From CAXMST01 sp963712765 (GTDB taxonomy: Bacteria; Actinomycetota; Thermoleophilia; Solirubrobacterales; 70-9), in assembly GCA_963712765.1 (NCBI GenBank), contig CAVQIX010000002.1, positions 11,360-75,359 on the forward strand: 64,000 bases of DNA. The letters run 5' to 3'. A program made the translations under genes and the position numbers. The notes beneath the pieces were generated by a model. It searched no databases and was not told the origin of the DNA. It worked only from the letters and a program-made list of their open reading frames with translations. Of the stretch, positions 23,442 through 33,124 are shown in pieces. How positions within the stretch are numbered: position 1 is the first letter of the stretch; the number at the start of each line of letters is the position of its first letter.

Positions 23442-24206
23442 ATGAAGGTCGGATTCGCAGGCTCGGGGAACATGGCGGCGGCAATCGCTCGTGGCTTTGC
23501 GGCCGTCGGCGCCGAGCTCGAGATGTCGTTCTCCGACTCCGGGTCGGGGCGTGCCCGCGCGCTTGCGGACGAGCTCGAAGGGAGCGCCCGCCCGCTGGCC
23601 GATCTTGCCTCCGCCAGTGATCTGATCGTGCTCGCGGTCAAGCCGGCGGCGCTCGAGGCGGCCGCCGAAGCACTTGTGGGATTCGATCGCCTGATCGTCT
23701 CGGTACTCGGCGCCACCCCGACCGCCGCCTTGCGTGAGGCGTTCCCAGAGGCCGCGATTCTGCGCGCGATGCCGAACGTTGCCGTGGAGACGGGGGACGG
23801 CACGATATGCCACGTACGCCCTGATGCACTTGAGCCGTTCGCTCCTGCGCTGGAGCTGTTGGGGCGGATCGCGACGCTGGTCGAACTGCCCGAGAGCGAG
23901 CTCGACCCGGCCACCTCGCTGATGGGCTGCTCGCCCGCCTGGTTGGCGTTGGCGTCGGAGGCGCTGATCGAATCCGGGGTCGAGGCGGGGCTCGAGCGGG
24001 ACCGAGCACGCGAACTGGTCTCGCTCGGGGCGTCCGGGTTCGGGCAGCTGATGCTCCGGCACGAGCCGGCTGAGATCAAGCGTGCGGTCGCCTCGCCGGG
24101 TGGCAGCACGGAGGCGGGACTGGACGCGCTGGAGGCGCACGGGGCCGGTCCAGCCTACGCGGCCGCAGTTGATGCGTCGCTGGCGCGGATGCGGGGTGAG
24201 CGATGA
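23442..24206 (+). CDS. proC: Pyrroline-5-carboxylate reductase
   Basis: 254 residues. N-terminal Rossmann motif GFAGSGNMAAAIARG; LAVKPAALE and ILRAMPNVAVETGDG in the middle; C-terminal dimerisation helix region with SPGGSTEAGLDALE, the proline-binding segment. It reduces pyrroline-5-carboxylate to proline with NAD(P)H. It has its own -10 and sits between sepF and yggT, a position where many Gram-positive genomes also place it. The stop overlaps yggT (ATGA). Confidence 0.9.
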   Translation: MKVGFAGSGNMAAAIARGFAAVGAELEMSFSDSGSGRARALADELEGSARPLADLASASDLIVLAVKPAALEAAAEALVGFDRLIVSVLGATPTAALREAFPEAAILRAMPNVAVETGDGTICHVRPDALEPFAPALELLGRIATLVELPESELDPATSLMGCSPAWLALASEALIESGVEAGLERDRARELVSLGASGFGQLMLRHEPAEIKRAVASPGGSTEAGLDALEAHGAGPAYAAAVDASLARMRGER

Positions 24207-24520
24207 GCATCCTCACCGCGATCGACCGCAACGACATCGCCCAGTACGTCGATTCGCTCTTCCTCGTCTACCTGATCCTGATCTTCGCCCGGATCGTGGT
24301 CTCGTGGGTCGTCACCTTTCGCGGATCGATCCCCTACAGCCGCCCGTTGCGCGCGATCGTCGGCTTTCTCGAAGCGGTCGTCGATCCCTACCTGAACATC
24401 TTCCGCCGGTTCCTGCCGCCCCTTGGCGGTCGCGGCATGGCGCTGGATCTGAGCCCGATCCTCGGCGTCATCCTGTTGCTCGTTGTGCAGGGGATCGTCG
24501 TCGGGCTGATCAACGAGTGA
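24203..24520 (+). CDS. YggT-family membrane protein
   Basis: 105 residues with two hydrophobic helices (LFLVYLILIFARIVVSWVV and ILGVILLLVVQGIVVGLI) separated by the typical VDPYLNIFRRFLPP loop. YggT proteins are conserved next to sepF and divIVA and are linked to division-site or osmotic functions; the mechanism is unknown. ATGA and GTGA overlaps couple it to proC and lspA. Confidence 0.88.
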   Translation: MSILTAIDRNDIAQYVDSLFLVYLILIFARIVVSWVVTFRGSIPYSRPLRAIVGFLEAVVDPYLNIFRRFLPPLGGRGMALDLSPILGVILLLVVQGIVVGLINE

Positions 24521-25056
24521 GCCTCGCGGGCAAGGGCCTGGGCCAGGCGATCGCCGTCGCCGTTGGGGCGCTGCTGCTCGATCAGCTCAGCAAGGTCCTC
24601 GTTCGCAATCAGATCGAGTTCGGCGAGCGCGTCGACCTGGTGCTCGGAATCGATCTGGTCCGGGTCAGCAACGAGGGCATCGCCTTCGGGTTGCTCGACG
24701 GCTCGGGATCATGGGTGATCCTGCTGGCGGCGATCGCTTTCGCGATCCTGATCGGCTACTTCCTCGCCGTGGCCGACCGACCGGGCCTCTGGCTCCCCCT
24801 CGGCCTGCTCGCCGGCGGCGCCCTCGGAAATCTCACCGATCGGATCACCGAGGGGGCCGTCACCGACTTCATCGATCCACCCCGGTGGCCCGCCTTCAAC
24901 GTCGCCGACATCGAGATCACCGCCGGGGTCGTGGTCATGGCCCTGATCTTCCTTCGGGACCCCGAAGATGCCGCGGAGGACGACGAACCTGAGCCGCCTC
25001 TCCCGGGACCGGGGGCGGCGGGTGAGGGGGGTGGCCCGGGCGGGCCGAGCGCATGA
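24517..25056 (+). CDS. lspA: Lipoprotein signal peptidase II
   Basis: 179 residues, four hydrophobic segments. Conserved boxes: LDQLSKVLVR, NEGIAFGLL (Asn-Glu-Gly-x-Ala-Phe), GALGNLTDRI, VTDFID and FNVADIEI. Asp117 and Asp131 are the aspartyl protease pair. It cleaves lipidated prolipoproteins such as the LivJ, FKBP and TlpA homologues encoded here. GTG 24517 overlaps the yggT stop. The Pro/Gly/Glu-rich C-terminus (~25 residues) is longer than usual. Confidence 0.93.
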   Translation: MSLAGKGLGQAIAVAVGALLLDQLSKVLVRNQIEFGERVDLVLGIDLVRVSNEGIAFGLLDGSGSWVILLAAIAFAILIGYFLAVADRPGLWLPLGLLAGGALGNLTDRITEGAVTDFIDPPRWPAFNVADIEITAGVVVMALIFLRDPEDAAEDDEPEPPLPGPGAAGEGGGPGGPSA

Positions 25057-25739
25057 GCGGGTCGAAGGCGCCTATGCCGAAGATCGTCCACCGCGACGAG
25101 TGGATGGCTGTAATCGAGAAGCCCGCGGGTCTGATCGTCCACCCCGCCCCGGGTCGCAGCGAGCCGACCCTGGTCGATCTCCTCGGCGACATCCTCGCCG
25201 GCGGTGAGGACCCGGTACGCCCCGGGATCGTCCACCGACTCGATCGCGATACGTCGGGCCTGATGATGGTCGCGAGCGACCCCGAGGCACACGCCGCCCT
25301 TTCGGAGGCGATAGCGGCGAGGGAGGTCAAGCGCCATTACCTGGCGCTGGTCGAGGGAAGCCCGTCATCCAGGACCGGGAAGATCGAGGCGCCGCTGGGC
25401 CGCGATCATCGCGCCCCTGAGCGCGTCGTCGTGGGGGGACGCAGGCCGCGCGACGCGGTCACCCACTTCGAGGTGATCGAGCGGGTCGGGTCCGACGCGC
25501 TGCTCTCGCTGCGACTCGAGACGGGGCGCACCCACCAGATTCGCGCCCACATGGAGGCGATCGGCCATCCGGTCTGCGGCGATCGCACCTATGGAGGCAG
25601 GCGCCGCCACGGCCTGCAGCGCCAGTTCCTGCACTCGGCGCGGCTGGCCTTCGCCCACCCCCACAGCGGCGAGCCGATGGAGTTCGAGAGCGGGCTGCCC
25701 GACGACCTCGCCGCGGCCTTGGTGGTTGCGCGGGGCTGA
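25053..25739 (+). CDS. RluA/RluD-family pseudouridine synthase, no S4 domain
   Basis: 228 residues, shorter than RluD because the N-terminal S4 RNA-binding domain is absent. Catalytic Asp64 in HRLDRDTSGLMM; other motifs are VIEKPAGLIVHP, LETGRTHQIRAHMEAIGHPVCGD and LHSARLAF. It should convert uridine to pseudouridine in rRNA or tRNA. Which site is modified cannot be told. ATGA overlap with lspA; conserved lspA-rluD pairing. Confidence 0.88.
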   Translation: MSGSKAPMPKIVHRDEWMAVIEKPAGLIVHPAPGRSEPTLVDLLGDILAGGEDPVRPGIVHRLDRDTSGLMMVASDPEAHAALSEAIAAREVKRHYLALVEGSPSSRTGKIEAPLGRDHRAPERVVVGGRRPRDAVTHFEVIERVGSDALLSLRLETGRTHQIRAHMEAIGHPVCGDRTYGGRRRHGLQRQFLHSARLAFAHPHSGEPMEFESGLPDDLAAALVVARG

Positions 25740-25765
25740 GACCCCGCCTGCGCGGCCCTTCGCTC

Positions 25766-25771
25766 TAACAT
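25766..25771 (+). promoter_or_regulatory. -10 hexamer of the rpsB-tsf operon
   Basis: TAACAT, placing the start of transcription near 25778 and giving a ~117-nt leader before rpsB. Confidence 0.45.
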
Positions 25772-25787
25772 GCGCGTCCGACCCAAG

Positions 25788-25865
25788 CGGCCTGCTCGGA
25801 CAAACGCGGACCCTGCCCGGCGATCGAATCGATACGACCGGGTCCCCGCCATGGCGAGCAGGCCG
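25788..25865 (+). promoter_or_regulatory. Structured mRNA leader of rpsB, possible autoregulatory site
   Basis: A perfect 11-bp inverted repeat (CGGCCTGCTCG at 25788-25798, CGAGCAGGCCG at 25855-25865) encloses a second 6-bp stem (GGACCC at 25808-25813, GGGTCC at 25840-25845) and an AT-richer apical loop. It lies between the predicted transcription start and the rpsB ribosome-binding site. S2 is known to repress its own operon in E. coli; a similar role here is an inference. Confidence 0.5.
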
Positions 25866-25894
25866 ATATCTACTGACAACGCAAGGGAATCCAA

Positions 25895-26961
<1,067 letters not shown>

Positions 26962-26965
<4 letters not shown>

Positions 26966-27573
26966 GTGAGATCAAGGCAGCTGACGTCAAGGCTCTGCGC
27001 GAGCAGACGGGCGCGGCGATGATGGACTGCAAGGGCGCCCTGGCGGAGGCAGGGGGCGACATGGACAGGGCGGTGGAGATCCTCCGCGTGAAGGGCCAGG
27101 CGTCGGCGGCCAAGCGAGCCGGGCGCTCGACGAGCGAGGGCACCGTCGCCTCCTACATCCACGCCAACGGCAAGATCGGCGTCCTAGTCGAGATCCAGTG
27201 CGAGACCGACTTCGTCGCCCGCAACGACGACTTCCTCGCCTTTGCGAACGAGATCGCCCTGCACATCGCGGCCGCCGCCCCGCGCTACGTCTCCGCAGAT
27301 CAGATTCCGGCCGAGGCCGAGCAAGCCGAACGGACCGTCTTCGAGCAGAAGGCGGCCGAGGACGGAAAGCCCGAGAACGTGCGAGAGAAGATCGTCGAAG
27401 GTCAGCTCGCCAAGTGGCGCAAGGAGATCGCGCTTGACGACCAGGTTCACGTCAACGCTGACAAACACGACGGCAAGACGATCGAGCAACTGCGCGCCGA
27501 GGCTGCCGCGACGACCGGCGAGAACATCGTCATCTCCCGCTTCAGCCGCTTCGCGGTTGGCGAAGGTGAGTGA
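26962..27573 (+). CDS. tsf: Elongation factor Ts, short form
   Basis: 203 residues. The N-terminal UBA-like domain (VKALREQTGAAMMDCKGAL) and the core motif IQCETDFVARND are clear. The protein lacks the second core subdomain seen in the ~280-residue E. coli form, as in other short EF-Ts. It exchanges GDP for GTP on EF-Tu. GTG start within the rpsB end (GTGA). Confidence 0.95.
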
Positions 27574-27604
27574 CGGCGACACGGACACCGGGCCCGGAGC
27601 CGCG

Positions 27605-28342
27605 ATGAGCGGAACGGATCGCGCATTCGAGCGGGTCTTGCTCAAGCTCTCCGGCGAGGCCCTGATGGGCGCGCTCGACTACGGGACCGACCCCGAGCGG
27701 GTAGAGCGGATCGCCGTCCAGGTCGCCGACGTCCAGGACAGCGGCGTCGAGATCGCGATCGTCGTTGGTGCCGGCAACATCTACCGCGGGCTGCAGGGCG
27801 CCGCGGCCGGGATGGATCGGGCTACGGCCGACTACATGGGAATGCTCGCCACGGTGCTCAACGCACTGACCCTTCAGGATGCGCTCGAGAGGCGCGGCGC
27901 CCACACCCGCGTGATGTCGGCGATCGAGGTCACCGAGGTCGCCGAGCCCTACATCCGCCGCCGGGCCATGCGCCATCTCGAGAAGGGACGGATCGTGATC
28001 TTCGCCGCCGGCACCGGCAACCCGTTCTTCACCACCGACACCGCAGCCGCGCTGCGCGCCCTCGAGATCCATGCTGAGGCGATCCTGATGGCAAAGCACG
28101 GGGTCGAGGGCGTCTACGACGCCGATCCAGCCGAGGTTCCCGACGCCGAGTTCCTGCCAGACATCACCCACCGGCAGGCGATCGAGCGCGGACTCCGGGT
28201 GATGGACTCGACGGCGCTATCGCTGTGCATGGACAACGACCTGCCGATCTATGTGTTCAACATGGCGGACGAGGCGAACATAGATAGGATCGTCCGCGGC
28301 GAGAGGGTCGGGACCCTGGTTCACCGAGAGGGAGAAGGCTGA
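27605..28342 (+). CDS. pyrH: UMP kinase
   Basis: 245 residues, amino acid kinase fold. RVLLKLSGEALMG (phosphate loop), VVGAGNIYRG, DRATADYMGMLATVLNAL and FAAGTGNPFFTTDTAAALRA are PyrH signatures. It makes UDP from UMP for nucleotide and cell-wall precursor supply. ATG 27605 fits the family start; GTG 27566 would overlap tsf by 8 bases and add 13 residues. The stop shares a base with frr (TGATG). Confidence 0.94.
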   Translation: MSGTDRAFERVLLKLSGEALMGALDYGTDPERVERIAVQVADVQDSGVEIAIVVGAGNIYRGLQGAAAGMDRATADYMGMLATVLNALTLQDALERRGAHTRVMSAIEVTEVAEPYIRRRAMRHLEKGRIVIFAAGTGNPFFTTDTAAALRALEIHAEAILMAKHGVEGVYDADPAEVPDAEFLPDITHRQAIERGLRVMDSTALSLCMDNDLPIYVFNMADEANIDRIVRGERVGTLVHREGEG

Positions 28343-28899
28343 TGATCGACGAGCTGCTCGAGGACGGCGGAGAGCGGATGAGCAAGTCCGTCGAGTCGAT
28401 CAAGGGCGAGATGGCCACGGTCCGCACCGGACGCGCTTCCCCGCACCTGCTGGACCGCATCACGGTCGATTACTACGGAGTTGACACGCCGCTCAATCAG
28501 CTCGCAAACATCGCCACCACCGACGCCCGCCTGCTGACGCTGACGCCCTACGACAAGAGCTCGATCCCGGCGATCGAGAAGGCGATCCTCGAGGCTGACG
28601 TCGGCCTGACGCCGAACAACGATGGCAACGTAGTCCGGCTGAAGGTCCCCGAGCTGACCGAGGAGCGCCGCAAGGAGATGGTCCGGATCCTCCACACCGT
28701 CGCCGAGGAGGGCAGAGTCGCGGTCCGCAACATCCGCCGCGACATCATGAGCGATCTGCGCGAGCTGAAGGGGGAGGGGGAGGTCGGCGAGGACGAGGAG
28801 CGCCGCGCCGAGGAACAGCTTCAGAAGGTGACCGACGGCGCCGTCGGGGAGATCGACGCTCTGATGAAGGCCAAGGAAGCCGAAATCCTCACGGTGTGA
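28342..28899 (+). CDS. frr: Ribosome recycling factor
   Basis: 185 residues, full length. The three-helix bundle with inserted beta domain is recognisable: RTGRASPHLLDRITVDYYG, LTPYDKSSIPAIEKAI, GLTPNNDGNVVRL and the conserved RVAVRNIRRD. It splits post-termination ribosomes with EF-G. Tightly coupled to pyrH and uppS by overlapping codons. Confidence 0.95.
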   Translation: MIDELLEDGGERMSKSVESIKGEMATVRTGRASPHLLDRITVDYYGVDTPLNQLANIATTDARLLTLTPYDKSSIPAIEKAILEADVGLTPNNDGNVVRLKVPELTEERRKEMVRILHTVAEEGRVAVRNIRRDIMSDLRELKGEGEVGEDEERRAEEQLQKVTDGAVGEIDALMKAKEAEILTV

Positions 28900-29576
28900 G
28901 CGACTCGCCCGCCGCCGCGCGCTGCGTGGCGATCATCATGGACGGCAACGCCCGCTGGGCGACCGAACGCGGGCTGCCGATCCTCGAGGGCCACAGGCAG
29001 GGAGCGAAGACCCTCAAACAGACGGTCAAGGACGCGGTCCGGATCGGCTTGCGGGAGCTCACGGTGTACGCGTTCTCGACCGAGAACTGGTCGCGGCCCA
29101 AGGCGGAGGTGGATGGACTGATGGCGATGTTCGCGGAGCTGATCGCCTCCGAGACCCCCGAGCTCAACGAGGAGGGCGTGCGGATGCGCTTCATCGGTCG
29201 CCGCGAGGAGGTCTCGAGCGACCTGCGCGAGCGGATGAACTGGGCCGAGGGGGAGACCGAGGGCAACGAGCGCATGACCCTGTTCGTGGCCTTCAACTAC
29301 GGCGGCCGCGCCGAGATCCTGGACGCCGCCGAGCGCTACGAGGGCGGTGGGGAGGAGGCCTTCGAGGCGCTGCTGTACGCGCCGGAGATGAGCGCTCCCG
29401 ACCTCGTGATCAGGACGAGCGGCGAGGAGCGGCTCTCGAACTTCCTGCTCTGGCAGAGCGCCTATTCCGAGCTCGTGTTCAGCGAACTGCTGTGGCCGGA
29501 CTTCGACCTCGAGGCGCTGGAATCCGCGGTGCAGGAGTTCGCCTCCCGCAAGCGGCGATTCGGCGCCCGTCAATAG
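28896..29576 (+). CDS. uppS: Isoprenyl (undecaprenyl) diphosphate synthase
   Basis: 226 residues, cis-prenyltransferase. VAIIMDGNARWA holds the catalytic Asp; GHRQGAKTLK, YAFSTENWSRP, FVAFNYGGRAEI and DLVIRTSGEERLSNFLLWQ follow in order. It makes the C55 lipid carrier for peptidoglycan from isoprenoids produced by dxr and ispG nearby. GTG start overlaps frr. Its stop TAG is part of the -10 of cdsA. Confidence 0.94.
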   Translation: MSDSPAAARCVAIIMDGNARWATERGLPILEGHRQGAKTLKQTVKDAVRIGLRELTVYAFSTENWSRPKAEVDGLMAMFAELIASETPELNEEGVRMRFIGRREEVSSDLRERMNWAEGETEGNERMTLFVAFNYGGRAEILDAAERYEGGGEEAFEALLYAPEMSAPDLVIRTSGEERLSNFLLWQSAYSELVFSELLWPDFDLEALESAVQEFASRKRRFGARQ

Positions 29577-29579
29577 CCT
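29574..29579 (+). promoter_or_regulatory. -10 hexamer of cdsA overlapping the uppS stop codon
   Basis: TAGCCT: the TAG is the uppS stop codon. It ends 9 nt before ATG 29589. Confidence 0.45.
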
Positions 29580-29588
29580 CGGGCAGTG

Positions 29589-30569
29589 ATGGACTTCCCC
29601 GAGCGCCCAACGCCCGGTCGATCGCGGCGCAGCAGAGGGGCCGATGGCGCCCGCCCGCGACGCCTGGGCGAGCCGGATCCGGCGGAGCTCGTCGAGCCGC
29701 CGCCGGAGGAGTCGGGCCGGCCCGAGCCGACGGGCGGGCCCGAGGGCAGGCGCAGGCCGCGCCTGAGCGGCGCGGCCTCGGAGACCCTGATGCGGGTGCT
29801 CTGGGCGATCCCGGCGATCGTCGTCGCGGTCACGGTCGTCGTCCTCGGGGGCGAGGTCTTCGCGGCGACGATGATCGCTCTGAGCTGGATCGGGATCTCG
29901 GAGTTCTTCTCGATGACCGCCCGTGCCCGGCCGTTCACCCTGGTCGCCTTCGCTGCGGCCGCGGGCGTGATCGTCGCCTCCTTCTACGGCGACAGCTTCC
30001 AGATGCTGTTGGCCGGGGTCGCGTTCTTCCCGGTCATGCTCGCTTTCGCGGCCCGTCGCGAGTCGCTGCGCAACGTCACCTTCTCGATGGCAGTCACGGT
30101 GTTCGCGATCGTCTGGATCGCAATCCCGTTTGCGCACGCGGTGCTCCTGCGCGACCTGCCCGATCACGGCGCGGCGCTGGTGGTCGATGTTCTCGTCGCG
30201 ACCTTCCTCACCGATACCTTCGCCTACCTCGGCGGCCGCATGTTCGGGAGCCATCCCCTCGCCCCGACGATCTCGCCGAACAAGACGATCGAGGGGCTGG
30301 CGATCGGAATCCTCGGCGGCACCGCGGGGTTCTGGTTCGCGGGCCTCTACCAGGATTGGCTCTCGGGAACCGACGCCCTGCTGATGGGCGCCTGCATCGC
30401 CGTCATCGCACCGCTCGGCGATCTGTTCGAATCGGCGATCAAGCGCGACCTCGGCGTCAAGGACTCCGGCCGCCTCTTCGGCCCCCACGGAGGCCTGCTG
30501 GACCGCCTCGACGCCGTCCTGTTCACGATCGTCGCCGGCTACTACCTGAGCCTCGCGATCGTCTTCTGA
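29589..30569 (+). CDS. cdsA: Phosphatidate cytidylyltransferase
   Basis: 326 residues. The first ~60 are a Pro/Arg/Gly-rich cytosolic extension; then about eight membrane helices. The family signature near the C-terminus is present: SPNKTIEGLAIGILGG, then SAIKRDLGVKDSGRLFGPHGGLLDRLDAVLF, the metal/CTP site. It makes CDP-diacylglycerol from phosphatidic acid, the precursor used by the CDP-alcohol phosphotransferase encoded at 41.7 kb. GTG 29586 is an equally placed alternative start. Confidence 0.92.
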   Translation: MDFPERPTPGRSRRSRGADGARPRRLGEPDPAELVEPPPEESGRPEPTGGPEGRRRPRLSGAASETLMRVLWAIPAIVVAVTVVVLGGEVFAATMIALSWIGISEFFSMTARARPFTLVAFAAAAGVIVASFYGDSFQMLLAGVAFFPVMLAFAARRESLRNVTFSMAVTVFAIVWIAIPFAHAVLLRDLPDHGAALVVDVLVATFLTDTFAYLGGRMFGSHPLAPTISPNKTIEGLAIGILGGTAGFWFAGLYQDWLSGTDALLMGACIAVIAPLGDLFESAIKRDLGVKDSGRLFGPHGGLLDRLDAVLFTIVAGYYLSLAIVF

Positions 30570-30698
30570 CCGCGCTCGCGCGGTCTGGGTCCCCCGATCC
30601 TCGCGACGATGTGGCTAGGGGGGATTGAATAGGCTCTCGATGGTCCGAAACACCGCCCCGGGATCGCCACCGGCTGAGTGGCCGCGCTAGCGGGCTCG

Positions 30699-30726
30699 CG
30701 AGGGGCACGGTCATGCCGGCCCCTCG
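30699..30726. terminator. GC-rich hairpin between cdsA and dxr
   Basis: 8-bp stem CGAGGGGC / GCCCCTCG with a 12-nt loop, followed by CCGTTTA. The poor T-tract makes it a weak terminator candidate. Confidence 0.35.
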
Positions 30727-30754
30727 CCGTTTAGGTGACGTAGAGGTAGCGACC

Positions 30755-30760
30755 TAAACT
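30755..30760 (+). promoter_or_regulatory. -10 hexamer of dxr
   Basis: TAAACT 9 nt before GTG 30770. The ~200-bp gap before it holds only a GC-rich hairpin. Confidence 0.55.
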
Positions 30761-30769
30761 CTGCGGGCT

Positions 30770-31945
30770 GTGAAGAAGGTCCTGATACTCGGCTCCACTG
30801 GGTCGATCGGCATGCAGGCGCTCGAAGTGATCGGGCGCTCCGAGACGCTGCGCGTAGGCGGCCTCTCGGCCGGCACCAGCCACGAGAGGGTCGTCGAGCA
30901 GGCTCGCGAGCACGGTGTCCCGATGGTCGCCCTCCGTGATCCGCAGGCGGCAGGCCGGGCGCGCTCGGCCTGGAAGGGAGAGGTGCTGGCCGGCGAGGCG
31001 GGCGTTCGGGCTCTGATCGAGAGGACCGAGCCGGACCTGGTCTTGAACGCGATTGTCGGCTCGGCCGGACTCGGCCCGACTATCGCGACACTAAGCGCCG
31101 GAATCGATCTGGCCCTCGCCAACAAGGAGAGCCTCGTGGTCGGCGGCGAGCTCGTGACCGCGTTGGCTGAGGCCGCCGGCGCCCGGATCATCCCGGTCGA
31201 CTCCGAGCATTCGGCCCTGCATCAGCTGATCGCCTCCGAGCAGCCCGGCACGGTCACCCGGCTCGTCCTCACGGCCTCAGGCGGCCCGTTCCGCGGGCGT
31301 GACGACCTCTCCGGAATCACCCGCGAGCAGGCGCTCGACCATCCAACCTGGGAGATGGGTGGGAAGATCACGATCGACTCGGCGACGCTTATGAACAAGG
31401 GGCTGGAGCTGATCGAGGCCCACCACCTCTTCCAGATCCCCTACGACCGGATCGACGTAGTCGTCCACCCGCAGTCGCTGATCCACTCGCTCGTTCACCT
31501 CAACGACGGCGCCAGCCTCGCCCATATGGGACACCCCGACATGGGCGTGCCGATCTCCTACGCGCTCAACTACCCCGAGCGCGTCGATGTGCCGCTCGAG
31601 AGCCTGGATCTCGCCGCCGTCGGTCAGCTCACCTTCGAGCGGCCCGACACCGAGACCTTCCGCTGCCTCGCGCTGGCCAGGGAGGCCGGGGAGGCCGGGG
31701 GGACCGCGCCGTGCGTGCTCAACGCCGCCAACGAAGTCGCCGTCGAGGCCTTCCTCGGCGGCAGGCTGCCGTTCGCGGCGATCGCCGAGGTCGTCGAGGC
31801 AGCGCTGGAAGCGCTTCCGGCGGAGCGGCCGTCGCATTTCGAGGACCTGTTTGAGGCCGATCAGCGGGCCCGGGCGGAGGCGGCCGCGGCGGCCGATCGC
31901 CTCGGCGCGCTCTCGGGCTCCTCGCATAACGGGGGCGCCGCCTGA
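30770..31945 (+). CDS. dxr: 1-deoxy-D-xylulose-5-phosphate reductoisomerase
   Basis: 391 residues. NADPH motif LGSTGSIGMQALEV; LANKESLVVGGE; metal/substrate block PVDSEHSALHQLI; SGGPFRGR; the flexible-loop sequence HPTWEMGGKITIDSATLMNKGLELIEA; and CVLNAANEVAV near the end. Second enzyme of the MEP isoprenoid pathway, whose late enzyme IspG is encoded at 35.4 kb. GTG start supported by TAAACT 9 nt upstream. One-base overlap with rseP (TGATG). Confidence 0.95.
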   Translation: MKKVLILGSTGSIGMQALEVIGRSETLRVGGLSAGTSHERVVEQAREHGVPMVALRDPQAAGRARSAWKGEVLAGEAGVRALIERTEPDLVLNAIVGSAGLGPTIATLSAGIDLALANKESLVVGGELVTALAEAAGARIIPVDSEHSALHQLIASEQPGTVTRLVLTASGGPFRGRDDLSGITREQALDHPTWEMGGKITIDSATLMNKGLELIEAHHLFQIPYDRIDVVVHPQSLIHSLVHLNDGASLAHMGHPDMGVPISYALNYPERVDVPLESLDLAAVGQLTFERPDTETFRCLALAREAGEAGGTAPCVLNAANEVAVEAFLGGRLPFAAIAEVVEAALEALPAERPSHFEDLFEADQRARAEAAAAADRLGALSGSSHNGGAA

Positions 31946-33072
31946 TGCAGGCCTGGATCCTCGCCATCAGCGGCTTTGCGGCGCTCGTGATTCTGCACGA
32001 GGCCGGCCACATGCTCGCCGCGAAGGCGGTGGGGATGAGGGTCGAGAAGTTCTTCCTGTTCTTCCCGCCGAAGGTGGCCAGCTTCAAGCGGGGGGAAACC
32101 GAGTACGGGATCGGCGCGATCCCGCTCGGGGGCTTCGTGAAGATCACCGGCATGAACCCCGAGGAGGACATCCCCGAGGAGGTCGCCGACCGCGCCTACT
32201 ACCGGATGCCGGTCTGGAAGCGGATCTTCGTGATCGCAGCGGGGCCCGCGGTCAACATCGTGCTCGCGGTGATCATCTTCTTCGCCCTTGCCTCCGGCTT
32301 CGGCCTCAACGGCGACCCCAAGAACCAGGTCGGCGTGGTCGACCCGGACACCCCGGCGGCCGCCGCTCTGGTCGAGGGCGACAGACTGCTCGCAATCGAC
32401 GACGTCGACGTCTCCAACCTGACCGGCATCCCACTCTCTGACGCGGTCCGCGACCAGCTCCAGACCCATCGCTGCGAGGGCGAGCCGACCGACGGCTGTC
32501 TGGCGTCGGAGCCCGCTGTGATCCGGGTCGAGCGTGGCGGCCAGACCGAGACCTTCCGGATCCGGCCTGAGTACATCGTCCCGACCGCGCAGGAGGAGGA
32601 GCTCGGCGCCGAGCCGCGGATGGTTCTCGGCTTCCGCTACGAGCCGGAGCGCGAGCGTCTCGGGGCGCTCGACAGCGCCGATTATGCGGTCGACCAGCTC
32701 TGGTTCGTGACCTCGCGGACCGCCGAGGTCTTCTCCCGGATACTCGACGCCGAGCAGCGCAAGGAGATCACGGGCGTAGTCGGCGCGACGGAGGTGACCC
32801 GGCAGAGCTTCGAGTTCGACACCCGCCAGGCGATCGGCGTACTCGGGATCATCAGCCTCTCGCTCGGCCTGATCAACCTGCTCCCGTTCCTGCCGCTCGA
32901 CGGCGGCCACATCTTCTGGAGCATCGTCGAGAAGGTCCGCGGCAAGCGCCCCTCCCTGCGGGCGATGGAGCGGGCGAGCTTCGTCGGTTTTGCGCTGGTT
33001 CTGATGCTGTTCTTCATCGGACTCAACAACGACATCGGCAGAATCACCGGGGAGGGGTTCAACGTTCGCTGA
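31945..33072 (+). CDS. rseP: Site-2 zinc metalloprotease (M50, RseP-like)
   Basis: 375 residues. Zinc motif HEAGH (His18, Glu19, His22) in the first membrane helix, third ligand in LPLDGGHIFW near residue 315, and the GGFVKITGMNPEE membrane-associated loop. A central PDZ-like domain (DPDTPAAAALVEGDRLLAIDD) precedes it. It cleaves transmembrane anti-sigma factors or signal-peptide remnants. A membrane-tethered RskA-like protein is encoded at 46-47 kb, but a link is only a possibility. Confidence 0.93.
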   Translation: MQAWILAISGFAALVILHEAGHMLAAKAVGMRVEKFFLFFPPKVASFKRGETEYGIGAIPLGGFVKITGMNPEEDIPEEVADRAYYRMPVWKRIFVIAAGPAVNIVLAVIIFFALASGFGLNGDPKNQVGVVDPDTPAAAALVEGDRLLAIDDVDVSNLTGIPLSDAVRDQLQTHRCEGEPTDGCLASEPAVIRVERGGQTETFRIRPEYIVPTAQEEELGAEPRMVLGFRYEPERERLGALDSADYAVDQLWFVTSRTAEVFSRILDAEQRKEITGVVGATEVTRQSFEFDTRQAIGVLGIISLSLGLINLLPFLPLDGGHIFWSIVEKVRGKRPSLRAMERASFVGFALVLMLFFIGLNNDIGRITGEGFNVR

Positions 33073-33124
33073 TCGGGTAGGTTTCGGGGCGTACTTCGGA
33101 CCCCAGCAGAGGAGAAGGATCGGA

